Shown here in pieces: positions 7,725-8,828 of a stretch of 8,828 nucleotides of DNA. Position 1 is the stretch's first letter. Every line of letters begins with the position of its first letter. The notes beneath the pieces are model-generated. The model made no database searches. It had not been told where the DNA came from and saw nothing but the letters and a program-made list of their open reading frames with translations. The DNA lies in contig CANQNA010000054.1 in assembly GCA_947625005.1 (NCBI GenBank), positions 1 to 8,828 on the forward strand, read 5' to 3'. This stretch comes from an uncultured Bacilli bacterium. Lineage in GTDB: Bacteria; Bacillota_I; Bacilli_A; RF39; UBA660. A program made the translations under genes and the position numbers.

Positions 7725-8276
7725 TTAATCTTGTTTATATGCTTTCTCTAATAACTTTCTTTTTGATAATTCTGATTCTTTTAAAACTACAGGTCTTATA
7801 TTATTTAACAAAATATCATTCGATGTATTTAATCCTTCTATATAAGAAGTTTCATCTTTTAAAGCAATAAAACTATTTTCTTCATCTTTTTTTAATAATA
7901 AATCTTTTTCTATTGAATCAAATGTTAAATCAGGTATAACTGTTTTTATTTTAGGATCTGGATTTATTTTAAAAATATCTCCATAAAATACAACTTTAAT
8001 AGGAATTAAAGTATCTCTATCTACTTTATAAACACTTTTTATTTTTCTTTTTCGCATTCTTTTTTTATTTTCATATTGCTTAAAAATTTTAGTAAAAGGA
8101 ATTAAAGATTCACTATCCACTTCATTATGATCAAAAAATTCTTGAGTTTCTAAATCCTTATATTGTGTAAATGTAACTAAACCTAAATCACTATCTACAT
8201 ATCTATAAATTCGAGCTAAACATCTCTCTTTGCCATCTTTTTTAGTAAACCCTATGTATATTTCTCTTAATTTCAT
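7725..8276 (-). CDS. Hypothetical protein between rpsO and pnp, 183 residues, basic central patch
   Basis: I do not recognise this family. The start is ATG 8276 (MKLREIYIGF), with AGGAGGG (8289-8283) 6 nt upstream; an in-frame ATG at 8303 is inside the rpsO terminator and has no SD. The N-terminal 60 residues look like a compact beta-rich unit (REIYIGFTKKDG, ARIYRYV, LGLVTFTQYKD). A strongly basic run follows at 71-80 (KKRMRKRKIK), then a second beta-like stretch (TLIPIKVVFYGDIFKI, 89-104) and a charged C-terminus likely to be helical (ESELSKRKLLEKAYK). There is no signal peptide or membrane segment, and one cysteine (C19). The basic patch and the location between S15 and PNPase suggest a cytoplasmic nucleic-acid or ribosome-associated protein, which is inference from context only. 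Expression probably needs readthrough of the rpsO terminator. Codon use matches its neighbours. Confidence 0.85.
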   Translation of the reverse strand: MKLREIYIGFTKKDGKERCLARIYRYVDSDLGLVTFTQYKDLETQEFFDHNEVDSESLIPFTKIFKQYENKKRMRKRKIKSVYKVDRDTLIPIKVVFYGDIFKINPDPKIKTVIPDLTFDSIEKDLLLKKDEENSFIALKDETSYIEGLNTSNDILLNNIRPVVLKESELSKRKLLEKAYKQD

Positions 8277-8292
8277 AAAAAACCCTCCTATT

Positions 8293-8319
8293 AAAAAAGA
8301 CACTAAAAAAACCAGTGCC
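8293..8319 (-). terminator. Rho-independent terminator after rpsO
   Basis: GGCACT (8319-8314) pairs with AGTGTC (8304-8299), 6 bp with one G.U, around a 9-nt loop, followed by six T (8298-8293). The first G of the stem is the last base of the rpsO TAG stop. The SD of the next gene begins 3 nt after the T-run, so readthrough sets the supply of message for the unknown gene and pnp unless they have another promoter. Confidence 0.7.
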
Positions 8320-8588
8320 TACTTTCTTATATTTAATTTTCTAATTAATTCACGATATGCTACTACATTATTTTTCTTTAAATAATCTAATAATTTTCTT
8401 CTTTTTCCAACTTTCATTAGTAATCCTCTTTTAGAATGAAAATCATGAATATGAACTTTTAAATGTTCAGTTAAATCATTAATTTCTTCTGTTAAGATTG
8501 CTATTTGAACTTCTGTAGCACCTGAATCTTTTTCTGATGAACCAAATTGTTTAACCAATTCAGCTTTCTTTTCTTTTGTTACAGCCAT
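8319..8588 (-). CDS. rpsO: 30S ribosomal protein S15
   Basis: Primary 16S rRNA-binding protein that organises the central domain of the 30S subunit. 89 residues, exactly the family length. The sequence follows the S15 pattern throughout: [19 protein letters not shown] (15-33), [20 protein letters not shown] (36-55), then [14 protein letters not shown] and the closing [12 protein letters not shown]. The [10 protein letters not shown] block is the conserved rRNA-contacting loop. ATG 8588 has AAAGGAGG (8602-8595) 6 nt upstream. It has its own promoter and a leader of about 75 nt that can fold, and a hairpin terminator follows its stop. In many bacteria S15 represses its own translation through the leader, and the folding here makes that plausible. 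Confidence 0.98.
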   Translation of the reverse strand: MAVTKEKKAELVKQFGSSEKDSGATEVQIAILTEEINDLTEHLKVHIHDFHSKRGLLMKVGKRRKLLDYLKKNNVVAYRELIRKLNIRK

Positions 8589-8613
8589 TTTCTTCCTCCT
8601 TTATTTAATAATC

Positions 8614-8664
8614 GGTTCAAACCTCGTAAGAATTCGGAGTTTTTCTAACCAAGAATGAACTTCC
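8614..8664 (-). promoter_or_regulatory. Structured 5' leader of rpsO, candidate S15 autoregulatory element
   Basis: The leader can form a stem-loop: GGTT (8650-8647) with AACC (8617-8614) outside, and AAACTC (8642-8637) with GAGGTTT (8625-8619, one bulged G) inside, closing an 11-nt loop. The same CTCC (8639-8636) can instead pair with upstream GGAAGTT (8664-8658, one bulged A) or with GGAG in the SD (8599-8596). Mutually exclusive partners of this kind would suit translational control. Recognition by S15 is inference. Confidence 0.4.
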
Positions 8665-8669
8665 TATAC

Positions 8670-8698
8670 ATTATATACTAAACATAAAGAAAAATCAA
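8670..8698 (-). promoter_or_regulatory. Sigma-A promoter of rpsO
   Basis: Minus-strand TTGATT (8698-8693), a 17-nt spacer, and a perfect TATAAT (8675-8670). The predicted start near 8663 gives a leader of about 75 nt. The -35 box lies only 7 nt beyond the stop of the upstream gene, and no hairpin terminator fits between them, so upstream readthrough into rpsO is also possible. Confidence 0.8.
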
Positions 8699-8705
8699 CA
8701 AAAAG

Positions 8706-8828
8706 TTAGGAATTTAACTTATCAGAGATATTAAATCTAAAACTTAAGTTTTTATTCATATCAACATTTTGACTTTCTGTAGTTGTTGCATATTTTAAAA
8801 CAAAAATAATATTATCAGTTACTCCTTT
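8706..8828 (-). CDS. C-terminal fragment of an unrecognised protein (40 residues plus stop), cut by window edge
   Basis: One minus-strand frame stays open from the window edge to TAA at 8708-8706, encoding 40 residues that begin KGVTDNIIFVLKYATTT and end FRFNISDKLNS. The alternating hydrophobic and polar residues (NIIFVLKY, LSFRFNI) suggest beta strands. There is not enough sequence to name a family. Its stop lies 7 nt from the rpsO -35 box. An open frame of this length could arise by chance, but it fits the tight gene packing here. Confidence 0.5.
   Translation of the reverse strand, partial: KGVTDNIIFVLKYATTTESQNVDMNKNLSFRFNISDKLNS

Noticed and set aside
8277..8303. A 9-residue N-terminal extension of the unknown protein
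   Set aside because: It would start inside the rpsO terminator and be encoded by the SD region; ATG 8276 has the proper SD spacing.
8739..8752. Perfect 14-bp palindrome AAAACTTAAGTTTT
   Set aside because: It lies in the partial coding frame, leaves no loop for a hairpin and is AT-rich. A dimeric regulator site cannot be excluded, but nothing supports one.
1..8828. Mobile element, CRISPR, toxin-antitoxin or defence system
   Set aside because: I found no transposase, integrase, repeat array, tRNA or paired small toxin gene. Gene content, strand and base composition are uniform and housekeeping.
1..8828. Mycoplasma-type genetic code (TGA as Trp)
   Set aside because: The Trp codons I checked are TGG, and no coding frame needs TGA read as an amino acid.

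Overview
The window is AT-rich (low GC by eye) and every recognisable gene lies on the minus strand, so transcription runs from the right edge to the left. TGG encodes Trp and no in-frame TGA is read through, so the code is standard. Strong AGGAGG-type ribosome binding sites, sigma-A-like promoters, a rhodanese-less ThiI beside its own cysteine desulfurase, and NrnA in place of Orn all point to a low-GC Bacillota. An uncultured Bacilli or Mollicutes-related lineage with the standard code is my best guess (inference).

Layout in transcription order (right to left): the last 40 codons of an unrecognised protein (8706-8828); a sigma-A promoter and a structured leader, then rpsO (ribosomal protein S15) with a hairpin terminator growing out of its stop codon; an unrecognised 183-residue basic protein; pnp (PNPase); an AlkD-like DNA alkylation repair protein; a second promoter, then a NifS/NifZ-type cysteine desulfurase and thiI; a 57-codon ORF; a third promoter, then ackA (acetate kinase) and nrnA (DHH nanoRNase/pAp phosphatase). 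nrnA lacks only its C-terminus, which runs off the left edge.

Functionally the window is core housekeeping. S15, PNPase and NrnA belong to translation and RNA turnover: PNPase shortens RNA and NrnA clears the short oligonucleotides left over. NifZ and ThiI form a sulfur relay for 4-thiouridine in tRNA. AckA makes ATP from acetyl phosphate. AlkD-like proteins repair alkylated bases.

I see no phage, transposon, CRISPR array, rRNA or tRNA, and no convincing new multi-gene system. The points most worth a second look are the unknown gene between rpsO and pnp, the rpsO leader with competing pairings, the altered active-site motif in AckA, the degenerate motif in the cysteine desulfurase, the small ORF before ackA, and several start codons that the promoter or SD positions help decide.
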